Shown: positions 9,487-19,058, counted from the stretch's first letter. The stretch is DNA of 41,455 nt from Clostridiales bacterium (GCA_031264755.1 JAISDO010000014.1:1-41455), one strand, 5' to 3'. Notes: generated by a model not told the origin, from the sequence alone. Numbers and translations: made by a program.

Positions 9487-9504
9487 TGCCCTCATGAGAG
9501 TTTT
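9468..9504 (+). terminator. Hairpin overlapping the phosphoesterase promoter and start codon
   Basis: A perfect 13-bp stem (9468-9480 with 9492-9504) with an 11-base loop and a run of five T at 9501-9505. For transcripts arriving from spoVT it has the form of an intrinsic terminator. Its left arm lies in the -35/-10 spacer, its loop contains the -10 box, and its right arm contains the ATG. Confidence 0.6.
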
Positions 9505-10186
9505 TGCTATTAGTGATTTGCACATGTCTAATAGTGTCAACAAGCCTATGGATATCTTCAAGGGATGGGACAATCACATTGATCGTATCAAACAATCATG
9601 GATGCAAAGTGTAACTGACCAAGATATAGTATTGTTGGGTGGAGATCTAAGTTGGGCGATGACACTACACAATGCAATGCCTGATATACAATTTTTGGAT
9701 ACATTGCCTGGTCACAAAGTGCTGATTAGGGGCAATCATGACTATTGGTGGAAGTCAATATCAGTACTGAGACAGTCTTTGCCCAGCAATATGTATGCAT
9801 TGCAGAATGATAGTATACGCATAGGTGACTATATTATATGTGGCACTAGAGGATGGATAGTCCCCGAAAGGCACCAAGGTGAGCCAGATATCAAGATATA
9901 CAATAGAGAGATAGAAAGGCTCAAGTTGTCGCTACATAGTATGGCTGCTATGAGGACACCTGAATGCAAAGTAATATCTATGGCACACTATCCACCGTTT
10001 AATTCACTCGTCAAGAGTACGCCATTCACAGATTTGTACAATGAGTACAACATATGCAAGGTTATATATGGACATCTGCATGGTAAGAATATCAGAATGC
10101 CTCTCATCGTGACTGTAGGCAAGACTCAATTTTATCTAACTTCGTGCGATCTAGTGGGGTATCAGTTGGTATTGATTGACGGCTAA
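9494..10186 (+). CDS. Calcineurin-like metallophosphoesterase
   Basis: A 230-residue cytoplasmic phosphoesterase. The two-metal motifs occur in order: SDLHMS near residue 7, GGDLSW around 54, GNHDYWW around 81, a middle histidine in SMAHYPPF, and a C-terminal GHLHG. The compact size, the GNHDYWW motif and the lack of a signal peptide resemble a Clostridia/Bacilli family of uncharacterised phosphohydrolases. The substrate is unknown. I chose the ATG at 9494, where the family core starts, over a TTG at 9449, because a consensus promoter ends 7 bases before that ATG. The gene is convergent with the acyltransferase, 25 bases away. Confidence 0.88.
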   Translation: MRVFAISDLHMSNSVNKPMDIFKGWDNHIDRIKQSWMQSVTDQDIVLLGGDLSWAMTLHNAMPDIQFLDTLPGHKVLIRGNHDYWWKSISVLRQSLPSNMYALQNDSIRIGDYIICGTRGWIVPERHQGEPDIKIYNREIERLKLSLHSMAAMRTPECKVISMAHYPPFNSLVKSTPFTDLYNEYNICKVIYGHLHGKNIRMPLIVTVGKTQFYLTSCDLVGYQLVLIDG

Positions 10187-10211
10187 TGGCTTTGTTAATT
10201 TTGTTACTAGC

Positions 10212-11237
10212 TCAAGTCAATTGTGCTCTAGTGCGATCTTTCCAACTTTTTACCAAGCATTTTGTAAGCCAAGATACCATCATTACAACTATAGTCAAAG
10301 CTATAGTTGCCCCAAAGGGTCTATCAAAATAGTGGTATAGTAGCTTGAGGATTAGTCCATGCACAAGGAATCCGCTCAATGTGTGTTGCCCCAAAGTTGC
10401 AACAATGCCGCTTTTGTCGGGGCTAAGTGTGACAAAACAATATATAAACAAAATTGCAACAACTACAACACACAATCTATATAGCCACCCGTACTGTGCT
10501 ATTCCGATTGCTTTGTAGCTCATGGAGCCATAAAGCAAGGCGTTGGGTATTTTGTAGTGGTGCAGTAGTAGTAATGTTGTTGTGAATAGTACTATAAACA
10601 TTGCACAGTTGACTTTGAAGTGCTTTTTGACATATTCTCTCAATCCAATCAATAATGGCTTGGACAACATTCCTAAGATATAGTAAGGCAAAAACACCAC
10701 AATCCTACCAACAATCCTACCAAAACTAAAAGCGTATTTTTCCAGTGGCAAATACCCTACAAGTAGACTAGCCGCAATGCTAACAATTAGTACCCCCCTC
10801 ATCAAGTGACGATTGTGTGGCAAAACAAAGCCTATAATATGGTACGCAATATATGCTACTAGATACCACAACAACCAATAAGGCACATAATAATTGATAT
10901 ATAGAGTCAATGGTCTATTGTTGAGATATCTGTCCAAGTTGGTGTACAGTATTTGAAAAGACATGTACAATATCAACAATTTGATTAGTAGTTTGGGTTT
11001 GATTTTGCCTCTATTGCCAAAGTACCCACCAATAAATACAAATGCAGGCATGTGGAATACATATATAAATTGATATATAGTTGAAAGTATGCGGTTATTG
11101 AATAGGTGATACTCCAATTCATGGCCAAAGACTACCAAAACAATCAACACCAACTTGATATTGTCAAATACACAATCACGTCGTTGTTTGGGCAAAGTTG
11201 CATAATCATCAACTGTAATTACACTAGTAGCGTCCAT
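10212..11237 (-). CDS. Integral membrane acyltransferase (acyltransferase 3 family)
   Basis: A 341-residue, roughly ten-span membrane protein. Its N-terminal region carries the family pattern: FDNIKLVLIVLVVFGHELE with the catalytic-type histidine in the first helix, then IYVFHMPAFVFIGGYFG (the H.P.F...sG.f motif). Later segments include PYWLLWYLVAYI and a C-terminal LSGFLVHGLI. Members O-acetylate sugars or cell-surface glycans using cytoplasmic acyl-CoA; the acceptor is not predictable here. The ATG at 11237 is chosen because a TATACT box lies 6 bases upstream, implying a leaderless transcript; the longer frame from TTG 11276 runs through that promoter. It is divergent from rpsB. Confidence 0.82.
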   Translation of the reverse strand: MDATSVITVDDYATLPKQRRDCVFDNIKLVLIVLVVFGHELEYHLFNNRILSTIYQFIYVFHMPAFVFIGGYFGNRGKIKPKLLIKLLILYMSFQILYTNLDRYLNNRPLTLYINYYVPYWLLWYLVAYIAYHIIGFVLPHNRHLMRGVLIVSIAASLLVGYLPLEKYAFSFGRIVGRIVVFLPYYILGMLSKPLLIGLREYVKKHFKVNCAMFIVLFTTTLLLLHHYKIPNALLYGSMSYKAIGIAQYGWLYRLCVVVVAILFIYCFVTLSPDKSGIVATLGQHTLSGFLVHGLILKLLYHYFDRPFGATIALTIVVMMVSWLTKCLVKSWKDRTRAQLT

Positions 11238-11243
11238 GATGCA

Positions 11244-11272
11244 AGTATACACACTGTCTACACAATTAGCAA
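11244..11272 (-). promoter_or_regulatory. Promoter of the acyltransferase gene, probably leaderless
   Basis: Minus strand TTGCTA (11272-11267), 17 bases, TATACT (11249-11244). The ATG at 11237 is 6 bases downstream, at the expected transcription start. Confidence 0.55.
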
Positions 11273-11282
11273 CCAAAATTGC

Positions 11283-11311
11283 TTGCTATAACGTCAATTT
11301 GATGTTATAAT
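11283..11311 (+). promoter_or_regulatory. Promoter of rpsB-tsf
   Basis: TTGCTA (11283-11288), 17 bases, TATAAT (11306-11311). The expected start near 11318 leaves a leader of about 100 bases. The -35 box lies only 10 bases from that of the divergent acyltransferase promoter. Confidence 0.6.
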
Positions 11312-11419
11312 TATGAAAATAAATCCAAAATTCGTAGCCAAGTTTTGTAGTGTTGCATGGTACTAGATGGTGCATGTGTATTGACTTGGTGAGAGCCTAT
11401 TGGGAGGGCACAAAATACT

Positions 11420-12250
11420 ATGGAAAATGCAACAGCAACTAGTGTATCTACTCAAGATACCATTGTACAAACACAGAACGTCGTATCCATGAAGCAATTG
11501 CTAGAGGCAGGCGTTCATTTTGGGCATCCTACACGCAAATGGAACCCAAAAATGAAACGATATATATACATGGCACGCAATGATATATATATAATCAACT
11601 TAGAGAAGACAGTAGGACTTGTGGACGAGGCGTATGCGGCAGTCAAGAAGGTGGCATTGGCGGGCAAGTCTGTCTTGTTTGTTGGTACCAAAAAACAAGC
11701 TCAAGAAGCTATCAAATCTGAAGCAGAAAAATGTGGTATGTATTATGTCAACTCTAGGTGGCTGGGTGGCACATTGACCAATTTTGTGACTATTAGAAGT
11801 AGAGTTGAGAGACTCAATAAACTCAATCAGATGGAGAAGATGGGCGAATTTGGATTGCTACCTAAAAAAGAAGTAATCAAGCTCAAGGCAGAAAGAGACA
11901 AATTGGAGTACAATTTGGGAGGCATCAAAGATATGCGTAGCTTGCCTGGGGTCATTTTTGTCGTAGATCCAAAGAAAGAACATCTAGCTATAGCTGAAGC
12001 CAAATCACTCAACATACCAGTAGTGGGTATAGTAGATACCAACTGTGATCCAGATGATTGCGATTACGTAATACCTGGCAATGATGACGCTATAAGAGCT
12101 ATCAAACTTATAGCTGGAGCTATGGCAGATGCTGTCATAGAAGCTAACGAAGGATTTGATGCGTTGGTTGCTAGAAAACAAAGAGAAATAGACAATCTCA
12201 AACAAGTAGAACAATTGATTAATGACCAATCTCAAGAGCAAGAAGCATAG
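11420..12250 (+). CDS. rpsB: 30S ribosomal protein S2
   Basis: A full-length S2 of 276 residues. The conserved start [20 protein letters not shown] comes after a 23-residue Thr/Gln-rich extension. That extension is supported by GGGAGGG about 11 bases before the ATG at 11420. Other family segments are [24 protein letters not shown] and [14 protein letters not shown]. It is followed 71 bases later by tsf, the nearly universal arrangement, and the long leader would allow autogenous control as known for rpsB elsewhere. Confidence 0.97.
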   Translation: MENATATSVSTQDTIVQTQNVVSMKQLLEAGVHFGHPTRKWNPKMKRYIYMARNDIYIINLEKTVGLVDEAYAAVKKVALAGKSVLFVGTKKQAQEAIKSEAEKCGMYYVNSRWLGGTLTNFVTIRSRVERLNKLNQMEKMGEFGLLPKKEVIKLKAERDKLEYNLGGIKDMRSLPGVIFVVDPKKEHLAIAEAKSLNIPVVGIVDTNCDPDDCDYVIPGNDDAIRAIKLIAGAMADAVIEANEGFDALVARKQREIDNLKQVEQLINDQSQEQEA

Positions 12251-12321
12251 GTTGATATGTGCTTGTACAAGTGTATTGGTATTGTTGTGTATGTAGTATT
12301 TATTTTTTTAACGGAGTTTAT

Positions 12322-12975
12322 ATGAGTTTTTCGGCACAAGACGTAGGCAAATTGAGAGAGCAAACAGGTGCAGGTCTAATGGATTGCAAAAAAGCACTTG
12401 TAGCGACTAATGGCGACATGCAAAAGGCGGTTGCTCATCTGCGTGAGCAAGGTATAGCTACAGCAGCCAAAAAAGCTGGTAGAGTGGCTAGTGAAGGTGC
12501 AGTATCTAGTTATATACACATGGGTGGCAAAGTAGGTGTATTGGTAGAAATCAATTGCGAAACAGATTTTGTTGCTAAAAATACGGACTTCTTAGAGTTG
12601 GGCAAAGATATTGCTATGCACATAGCTGCGTATTCTCCTATATATGTAACTAGTGAAGAAGTCCCAACTGAAGAATTGGAAAATGAAAAGAAGATCTTTA
12701 GAGCTCAAGCAATAGCTGACGGCAAACCTGCTGCTGTAGTAGACAAAATGGTAGAAGGTAGGGTCAAAAAGTACTACAAAGACGTATGTCTTTTAGATCA
12801 AGATTATGCCAAAGATCCTAGCATAACAGTGCAACAACACATTAATAATAAGATAGCAAAAATAGGTGAAAAAATTAGTGTGCGTAGGTTTGTCAAGTTT
12901 GTTATGGGTGAAGGTCTGGAAAAAAAAGTTGAAGCTAATCTAGCACAAGAAGTAGCTAAGTTGCAAAACAAGTAG
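12322..12975 (+). CDS. tsf: Translation elongation factor Ts
   Basis: The guanine-nucleotide exchange factor for EF-Tu. The 217-residue protein has the N-terminal UBA-like domain with LREQTGAGLMDCKKAL, the core signature VEINCETDFVAKN, and the C-terminal region ending in KIGEKISVRRFVKF, as in the short single-core EF-Ts of Gram-positive bacteria. The ATG at 12322 is chosen because CGGAG lies 5 bases upstream. The frame extends to 12259, but that extension is Cys/Tyr-rich and not EF-Ts-like. The following 283 bases up to pyrH contain only weak inverted repeats. Confidence 0.97.
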   Translation: MSFSAQDVGKLREQTGAGLMDCKKALVATNGDMQKAVAHLREQGIATAAKKAGRVASEGAVSSYIHMGGKVGVLVEINCETDFVAKNTDFLELGKDIAMHIAAYSPIYVTSEEVPTEELENEKKIFRAQAIADGKPAAVVDKMVEGRVKKYYKDVCLLDQDYAKDPSITVQQHINNKIAKIGEKISVRRFVKFVMGEGLEKKVEANLAQEVAKLQNK

Positions 12976-13258
12976 ATATATCTGCTTGTTAGCTATCACA
13001 ATATTTGTATTTGGATCAATATTGTAGAGTTTGTGGTGGCACTCAACTGGTTGATAGATGATGCAACCTATACTTGTCAAGCTTGTGCACAAGTTTGGAT
13101 TGAGCAAGTGTGAATTGCTCTAGTTGACTGTCTATTTTGTTGTTGTTAGCAGTGCAAGTTGTATTGTGCTTGCATGTTGTCTTGTAGTATTTTGCCTATG
13201 TGGTTGTATCAACTCCTAGTGCTTGTGTGTTGTAACAATTGATTGAAGTTGGTGCGTT

Positions 13259-13954
13259 GTGTATAAGAGAGTTTTGATAAAACTTAGTGGCGAAGCTTTG
13301 GCTAGCAAAAATGGGCATGGTATTGATCCGCATGTTATAGATAACATAACTTCTCAAATTATTCATGTATACAAGTCTGGGATAGAGATAGCTATAGTTG
13401 TGGGTGGTGGCAATTTTTGGCGTGGACGTCAAGGACAACAGATGGATAGAGTTACTGCAGATCACATGGGTATGTTGGCCACAATCATGAATTCGTTGGC
13501 GTTGCAAGACTCTATAGAGTCCAAAGGTGTCAGTGTACGAGTGCAAAGTGCGTTGTCTATACCCAGTGTGGCAGAACCTGTAGTATTACGCAAAGCTAAA
13601 GAACATTTTGTATCCAAGCACATAGTTATATTTGCATGTGGTACGGGACACCCGTATTTTAGTACAGATACTGGGGCTGCGTTGAGAGCAGCAGAGATGG
13701 GTGTAGATGTGCTACTAATGGCTAAGAATATAGATGGGGTGTATGACAGTGACCCACGCAAAAACACAAACGCTAAGAAGTATGATGAGATATCCTATCT
13801 TGATATAATCAATCAAAAGTTAGAATTGATGGATACTACGGCTATTACTCTATGTATGGAAAACAATATCAAAATAGTGACCTTTGGTTTGGATATACAG
13901 GATAGCATAATCAAAGCAGCACAAGGTGCTAAGATAGGTACACTAATCAGTTGA
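13259..13954 (+). CDS. pyrH: UMP kinase
   Basis: Phosphorylates UMP to UDP in pyrimidine nucleotide synthesis. The 231-residue protein starts with KRVLIKLSGEALAS and contains VVGGGNFWRGR, the nucleotide-binding GTGHPYFSTDTGAALRA and NIDGVYDSDPRKN, all typical of bacterial PyrH. The start is GTG with no strong ribosome binding site. It begins a run of genes (pyrH-frr-uppS-cdsA) in the standard Firmicute order. Confidence 0.97.
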   Translation: MYKRVLIKLSGEALASKNGHGIDPHVIDNITSQIIHVYKSGIEIAIVVGGGNFWRGRQGQQMDRVTADHMGMLATIMNSLALQDSIESKGVSVRVQSALSIPSVAEPVVLRKAKEHFVSKHIVIFACGTGHPYFSTDTGAALRAAEMGVDVLLMAKNIDGVYDSDPRKNTNAKKYDEISYLDIINQKLELMDTTAITLCMENNIKIVTFGLDIQDSIIKAAQGAKIGTLIS

Positions 13955-14038
13955 GTAATTTGGTTCATTTGTACTGTATCAAGATATAGATTGGTGCTTG
14001 TCCAAATTTGGATATATTTAGGGGAAGAAATTAGGTAT

Positions 14039-14608
14039 ATGGACAATATTGATGTCAACAAAGTATTGGATAGCTATCAGTCCAAAATGAACAAGGCTAT
14101 TGACTACTTTGTGTCCGAATTGCACAATATTAGAGCAGGTAGAGCTAATGCAAATTTGCTCAATAAGATAGTAGTGGATTATTATGGTACAACTACTCCT
14201 ATACCGCAATTGGCTAATGTATCTACACCAGATGCTCGTACATTGTTGATATCAGTGTGGGATATAAGTATAATTAAGTCTGTAACCAAAGCTATACTAC
14301 AGTCAGATTTGGGGCTCAATCCTACCGATGATGGCAAGGTTATTAGGCTTAACTTTCCGCAATTGACACAAGACAAACGCAAAGAGTTGGCAAAAAATAT
14401 CAAAAAAATCTGTGATGATAGCAAGGTTGTCTTGCGAGCTGAGCGACGTGACACTATGGATATCTTCAAAAGATACGAGAAAGACAACATTATCACCAAG
14501 GATGATCTAGCTAGTCTAGAAAAAGATGTTCAGAAATTGCTAGACAAAAATATAGAACAGTTAGACAAGTTGACCAAAGACAAAGAGAAAGAGTTGATGG
14601 AGATATAG
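14039..14608 (+). CDS. frr: Ribosome recycling factor
   Basis: Releases ribosomes from mRNA after termination, together with EF-G. The 190-residue protein has the hallmark LHNIRAGRANANLL near residue 28, the beta-domain segment ISVWDISIIKSVTKAI, and the C-terminal three-helix pattern RLNFPQLTQDKRKEL...VLRAERRD. The ATG at 14039 gives the normal family length. A 16-codon upstream extension is possible but unlike the family. AGGGGAAG lies about 11 bases upstream. Confidence 0.97.
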   Translation: MDNIDVNKVLDSYQSKMNKAIDYFVSELHNIRAGRANANLLNKIVVDYYGTTTPIPQLANVSTPDARTLLISVWDISIIKSVTKAILQSDLGLNPTDDGKVIRLNFPQLTQDKRKELAKNIKKICDDSKVVLRAERRDTMDIFKRYEKDNIITKDDLASLEKDVQKLLDKNIEQLDKLTKDKEKELMEI

Positions 14609-14751
14609 TACTATGTACTGTGACAATAATTTTGTTGCTATAGTTGAGTATATATAGTAATAAAATTTTTTTGCAAATTTGCATTAATGCAAGAAATGGA
14701 TTGTTGTTTGACAATAGCCAATCTATATAAATTGCAATTTGGAGTTAGTAT

Positions 14752-15444
14752 ATGAAAGGATTGCAACACATAGCTTTTATTATGGATGGCAATGGTAGGT
14801 GGGCTCAACACAAAGGCAAAAGACGTGCCGAAGGACACAAGGCAGGTGTGCACGCTATGCAAAAGATAGTAGATGCGTGCTTTGACAAAGGTATAAGATA
14901 TGTGACCGTGTATGCATTGAGTACCGAAAACTTTAGGAATCGTCCCTCACAAGAGATAGACGAATTGCTAGACCTAGTGCGTCAATATCTCAACAATTCT
15001 AATTCGCACTTCAAAAAAATCGTAGACAGAGGTATCAAACTAGAATTCTTAGGCGATTTGACAGTATTTGACAATGATATATTGGATACTATTAGACAAG
15101 TTAGGCAGGACACTCAGCATTGTACCAATGGACAATTCAATATAGCTATCAACTATGGATCTAGAGACGAGATAGTCAATGCTATCAATCTCTGCGTAGA
15201 TAGCAATACTAAGATAGATGTTGATACATTGAGCAACTATCTATATACCAAGCATGTACCAGACCCTGATTTGGTTGTGAGAACTGGGGGTGAGATGAGA
15301 CTAAGCAACTTTTTGCTACTGCAATCTGCCTATAGCGAGTTGCATTTTTGTAATACGCTTTGGCCAGATTTTGCACCTCAAGAGTTGGATAGTGTATTAG
15401 AGCAATATTACTCTCGCAAGCGAAAGTTTGGAGGAGTTGTATAG
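14752..15444 (+). CDS. uppS: Undecaprenyl diphosphate synthase
   Basis: Cis-prenyltransferase that makes the C55 lipid carrier for peptidoglycan and teichoic acid synthesis. The 230-residue protein contains IMDGNGRWAQ with the catalytic aspartate near residue 11, YALSTENF, and RTGGEMRLSNFLLLQ. Here RTGGE replaces the usual RTSGE, and LLQ replaces the usual LWQ. GGAG lies 7 bases before the ATG. It is followed by cdsA with a gap of 6 bases, so the two are co-transcribed. Confidence 0.97.
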   Translation: MKGLQHIAFIMDGNGRWAQHKGKRRAEGHKAGVHAMQKIVDACFDKGIRYVTVYALSTENFRNRPSQEIDELLDLVRQYLNNSNSHFKKIVDRGIKLEFLGDLTVFDNDILDTIRQVRQDTQHCTNGQFNIAINYGSRDEIVNAINLCVDSNTKIDVDTLSNYLYTKHVPDPDLVVRTGGEMRLSNFLLLQSAYSELHFCNTLWPDFAPQELDSVLEQYYSRKRKFGGVV

Positions 15445-15450
15445 TATTTG

Positions 15451-16344
15451 ATGAAATCAAGAATAATTACAGGATTGTTTATAGCGTCAGCATATGTTGT
15501 GTTTTTGATTATAGCCATATATGTCGATGGTCTTGTAGGCAAAATACTATCTGACTTGTTTGTTGTTGTATTGATGATTGTGAGTGGTATAGAGATGAGC
15601 AATGCTATATCAACTAGATTTGGTAGACCTATTATTGCTGTGTTGATACTCAATGTGTTGATAGGTTATTTGTGCTTTGCTATAGTCAACAATATTCCTC
15701 TATTGGGTGGTCTCAATAGTGGTGGTGTATTTGCATTTTTTGGTCAACTGATTGTTATTTTCTTCTTGTGTATGATATACACAATGATAGCCAAAAGAGA
15801 CTTGAGTGCTATCTTCAGTACAATGTTTGTATTGATTTATCCAGCATCGTTGATGGTCTTCATGATAGCCAACAATTATCTAGATAGACGTATTATGGCT
15901 ATATGTCTAATGATCTTCGTCTCTAGTGGCACGGATGTATTTGCTTATTTTGTGGGACGCACCGTTGGTGGAGCCAAACTTGCATCCTCTATTAGCCCTA
16001 ATAAGACCGTTAGTGGTAGTGTTGGGGGATTGTTGGGTGGTGTATTAGGTGCTATGTTTGTGTTGATATTGGGTGCCAATGATCTCTTCAAGATACAGAT
16101 ATTTGAGGGCGGGTTGCCTAACAACATAGTGCACTTTACTATGATAGGATTGGTGGGTTCGGGACTTAATCAGTTTGGCGACCTTGTGGCGTCTTTTGTC
16201 AAGCGAGCTTGTGGGGTCAAAGACTATGGCAGTTTTATGCCTGGTCATGGTGGTGTGCTTGATAGAGTGGACGGCATGATGTTGTTAGCTATGTTTGTAT
16301 TTGTATACATATCTTTTTATGAGATGTTTTTTGTTGTGATTTGA
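15451..16344 (+). CDS. cdsA: Phosphatidate cytidylyltransferase
   Basis: Forms CDP-diacylglycerol from phosphatidic acid and CTP at the membrane. The 297-residue protein has about eight membrane spans. The family signature is at the C-terminus: SFVKRACGVKDYGSFMPGHG followed by GVLDRVDG. The ATG at 15451 matches the usual MKxRIITG start. A TTG one codon upstream is possible, with GGAGGAG 11-14 bases before. Overall it is a normal family member. Confidence 0.96.
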   Translation: MKSRIITGLFIASAYVVFLIIAIYVDGLVGKILSDLFVVVLMIVSGIEMSNAISTRFGRPIIAVLILNVLIGYLCFAIVNNIPLLGGLNSGGVFAFFGQLIVIFFLCMIYTMIAKRDLSAIFSTMFVLIYPASLMVFMIANNYLDRRIMAICLMIFVSSGTDVFAYFVGRTVGGAKLASSISPNKTVSGSVGGLLGGVLGAMFVLILGANDLFKIQIFEGGLPNNIVHFTMIGLVGSGLNQFGDLVASFVKRACGVKDYGSFMPGHGGVLDRVDGMMLLAMFVFVYISFYEMFFVVI

Positions 16345-16429
16345 TATACTTGGCAAAATATGTCAAATATACATAAGATTTGTATATTATAATTTTTAAT
16401 TTGGCTGATATGTGATATACTACATTTGG

Positions 16430-16459
16430 TTGCAATTAGCTGAGAATATGCTGTACAAT
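16430..16459 (+). promoter_or_regulatory. Promoter of dxr
   Basis: TTGCAA (16430-16435), 18 bases, TACAAT (16454-16459). The leader is about 75 bases, with AAGGA before the ATG at 16541. Confidence 0.5.
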
Positions 16460-16540
16460 ACAATTAAAAAAGTTATATCTCTTGTCAGAGAGTTGCTAAA
16501 TAGTAGGTAGATATTAATCATTTAAGGAAGATTCAAATTA

Positions 16541-17674
16541 ATGAACAAAACAAAAATTTTTGTAATAGGTAGTACAGGAAGCATAGGTACCCAAACTCTC
16601 AATATAGTTAGGAGACATCCGGACAAATTTAGCATTGTTGGATTGGCAGCAGGCAGTGATTGGCAATTGTTGGCTGAACAGGCCAAAGAATTTAAGGTAC
16701 GTACTGTGGGTATAGCCAACGAAGAATACGCAGCCGAACTTAACAAAGAATTGCCAAATGCATCTATATATACTAGGATAGAGGCACAGACTATATGTGC
16801 CAATACTAATGCAGACGTTGTGGTAGCGGCGGCAGCAGGGATTGTAGGCATACACGGTGTGGTAGCAGCGCTACAAGTTGGCAAGAAAGTGGCACTAGCC
16901 AACAAGGAAGTCTTGGTGTCAGCAGGCAATGCTTTGATGCAGTTAGCTAATGAGCACAATACTGAGATTGTACCAATAGATAGCGAGCACAGTGCAATCA
17001 AGGAGTGTCTGCAAGGACATAGGAAGAAAGATGTTAGGAGGTTGATTTTGACTGCTAGCGGCGGTGGCTTTTACTTCTATACTAAGGAGCAATTGTCTAA
17101 GATTACGCCGGAGCAGGCTGTGGTTCATCCCAATTGGAAGATGGGACGCAAAATTAGTGTAGATAGTAGTACTATGTTCAACAAAGGGTTGGAGTTGATA
17201 GAGGCTAGGTGGCTGTACAACACAACAGCGGTGGATTATATAATACACCGCGAAAGTGTGATACATAGTATGGTTGAGTATATAGATGGTAGTGTAATAG
17301 CTCAATTGTCTAGTCCAGATATGGAGTTGCCTATACAACAGGCTATAAGCAATCACAAGTTGCCACGCAATGCTGAGATAGACTTTGTAGAATTGTCGCC
17401 TATGTCTTTTTATCCTAAGCCCGAAGATAGGTTTGGAGCGCCTAAGCTAGCTAGACAGTTGATAGAGATGGGTGATACCATATTGCCTTGCGTGTACAGT
17501 AGTGCCAACGAGATGGCGGTACAATTGTTTTTGGATCGCAAGATAGGTTTTGGCGATATATATGATATAGTGGAGAGAACAGTCAACAATTACAAGGATG
17601 TGATTGTACCTACTATAGACAATGTTATAGATGTAGATAGGCAAGTCAAAGACAGTATACTCAAAGGGTACTAA
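16541..17674 (+). CDS. dxr: 1-deoxy-D-xylulose 5-phosphate reductoisomerase
   Basis: Second step of the MEP isoprenoid pathway; NADPH-dependent. The 377-residue protein has the dinucleotide-binding GSTGSIGTQTL at the N-terminus, ALANKEVLVSAG, the metal and substrate residues in PIDSEHSAI, the flexible loop HPNWKMGRKISVDSSTMFNK, and GLELIEARWL. These are all conserved and the length is normal. AAGGA precedes the ATG. It is followed by a hairpin terminator (17804-17840) and rseP, as in other Firmicutes. Confidence 0.97.
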   Translation: MNKTKIFVIGSTGSIGTQTLNIVRRHPDKFSIVGLAAGSDWQLLAEQAKEFKVRTVGIANEEYAAELNKELPNASIYTRIEAQTICANTNADVVVAAAAGIVGIHGVVAALQVGKKVALANKEVLVSAGNALMQLANEHNTEIVPIDSEHSAIKECLQGHRKKDVRRLILTASGGGFYFYTKEQLSKITPEQAVVHPNWKMGRKISVDSSTMFNKGLELIEARWLYNTTAVDYIIHRESVIHSMVEYIDGSVIAQLSSPDMELPIQQAISNHKLPRNAEIDFVELSPMSFYPKPEDRFGAPKLARQLIEMGDTILPCVYSSANEMAVQLFLDRKIGFGDIYDIVERTVNNYKDVIVPTIDNVIDVDRQVKDSILKGY

Positions 17675-17803
17675 GTGCAATTGTCACTCTCGTACCCAAA
17701 TGCTGGTTTGGTTGACTACATCTCCCAAACAAGTGCTGACTACAAAATAGTTTGGTTTGGACAGTATGATACTTTAGGAAGGCACAATTTGTTGGCAGTT
17801 GAC

Positions 17804-17840
17804 ACACTACTCTTGGTATATTATTGGCTAAGAGTAGTGT
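17804..17840 (+). terminator. Terminator after dxr
   Basis: A perfect 11-bp stem (17804-17814 with 17830-17840) with a 15-base loop, followed by TGTATTGTT. Confidence 0.6.
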
Positions 17841-17887
17841 TGTATTGTTAGCCAACTTGACACAAGTGGCTAGGAGATAGTACAATA

Positions 17888-17915
17888 TTGTTGTGTCATT
17901 CATATACAGTACAAT
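17888..17915 (+). promoter_or_regulatory. Promoter of rseP
   Basis: TTGTTG (17888-17893), 16 bases, TACAAT (17910-17915). The expected start near 17922 leaves only about 6 bases before the ATG at 17928, with no Shine-Dalgarno sequence. Confidence 0.45.
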
Positions 17916-17927
17916 ATTGACATATAT

Positions 17928-19058
17928 ATGTACAAACTTGCGTCGCACATTGTAGTCTTCTTGGCAAGTTGTGTTGGGAGCTTAATGTTTGTATTTTATA
18001 TATTGATAGCTGTAGCTATACTGCTACTCATGATAGTTATACATGAGTTTGGACATTACATTGCAGGCAAGGCAATGGGATTCAGGATCAATGAGTTTTC
18101 TATAGGTTTTGGACCTATTATATACAGTCGTACGCTCCGCAACGGCGAAAAGTTTAGCCTAAGGGCTATACCATTGGGTGGTTTTTGTGCATTCTATGAC
18201 GAAGATGGTACCGGTGACAAGAGTGCAACCCAAGGCAGTGTTGCGTACAAGTCTTTTGTGCAACACAAGCCTTATCAACGCATAGTTGTGTTGCTAGCGG
18301 GTGCACTATTCAACTTTGTATCGGCATTTGTATTTGCATTGATATTTGTATGGGTGGTGGGGTACTCAGTACCTACGGTCAACAGTCTTGCATTTGACGC
18401 CAATGGACAACCATATGCGTCACAACTGCAAGTTGGTGACACTATAGAGAGTGTAGACGGCAAGAGATTGGGAGTATTGTATAGTTGGACAGATGCCCTC
18501 AATAGCAACAGAGCGGACAATGCTAGCTTTGAGTTGACTGTACTGAGAGATGATGTCAACGATGTGCCTACAAGAGTGGTGGTGACAGTCCATAGACAAT
18601 CAATTGTAGATGAGTATGGCAATACTCACTTGGGGATAGGATTCAACGCTGGTAGCCTACAGATGCATGTAGGGTTGTGGGACTCTGTAGTCAATTGTGT
18701 GCCTTTGACATTCAAGTTTGGTGGTATGATATTGGGATCATTTGGAGACATGTTGACGGGCAATGTACCATTGACTGAGATAAGTGGACCACTAAGTACT
18801 GTCACAAGTATAGCTCAATCTGCTACAATCAATGCTCAAGTATTGTTGCTTATGTTGCCTCTCATAGCTGCCAATCTTGCCATCTTCAATCTCTTGCCTA
18901 TACCTGCTCTAGATGGTGGTAGGATAGTCTTTGTGATTGTAGAGTGGATAAGGGGCAAGCCTATCAGTAGAGATATAGAGAGCATTATCCATTTTGCTGG
19001 GTTTGTACTCTTGATGGGTGGTGTGATACTGCTGGAGATAGTCAAAGCAATTGTGTAA
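17928..19058 (+). CDS. rseP: Site-2 intramembrane metalloprotease RseP/RasP
   Basis: Cleaves anti-sigma factors and signal-peptide remnants in the membrane. The 376-residue protein has the zinc motif HEFGH at residues 39-43 in the first core helix, a PDZ domain around 150-230 (QVGDTIESVDGKRL), and the third metal ligand region NLLPIPALDGGRIVF in the penultimate helix. It has four predicted core membrane spans. In B. subtilis RasP sits at the same place between dxr and proS-polC. Here proS is absent and ispG follows, as in many clostridia. Confidence 0.95.
   Translation: MYKLASHIVVFLASCVGSLMFVFYILIAVAILLLMIVIHEFGHYIAGKAMGFRINEFSIGFGPIIYSRTLRNGEKFSLRAIPLGGFCAFYDEDGTGDKSATQGSVAYKSFVQHKPYQRIVVLLAGALFNFVSAFVFALIFVWVVGYSVPTVNSLAFDANGQPYASQLQVGDTIESVDGKRLGVLYSWTDALNSNRADNASFELTVLRDDVNDVPTRVVVTVHRQSIVDEYGNTHLGIGFNAGSLQMHVGLWDSVVNCVPLTFKFGGMILGSFGDMLTGNVPLTEISGPLSTVTSIAQSATINAQVLLLMLPLIAANLAIFNLLPIPALDGGRIVFVIVEWIRGKPISRDIESIIHFAGFVLLMGGVILLEIVKAIV

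Noticed and set aside
12259..12321. Upstream extension of tsf
   Set aside because: The ribosome binding site CGGAG and the conserved EF-Ts start both point to 12322; the extension is Cys/Tyr-rich.
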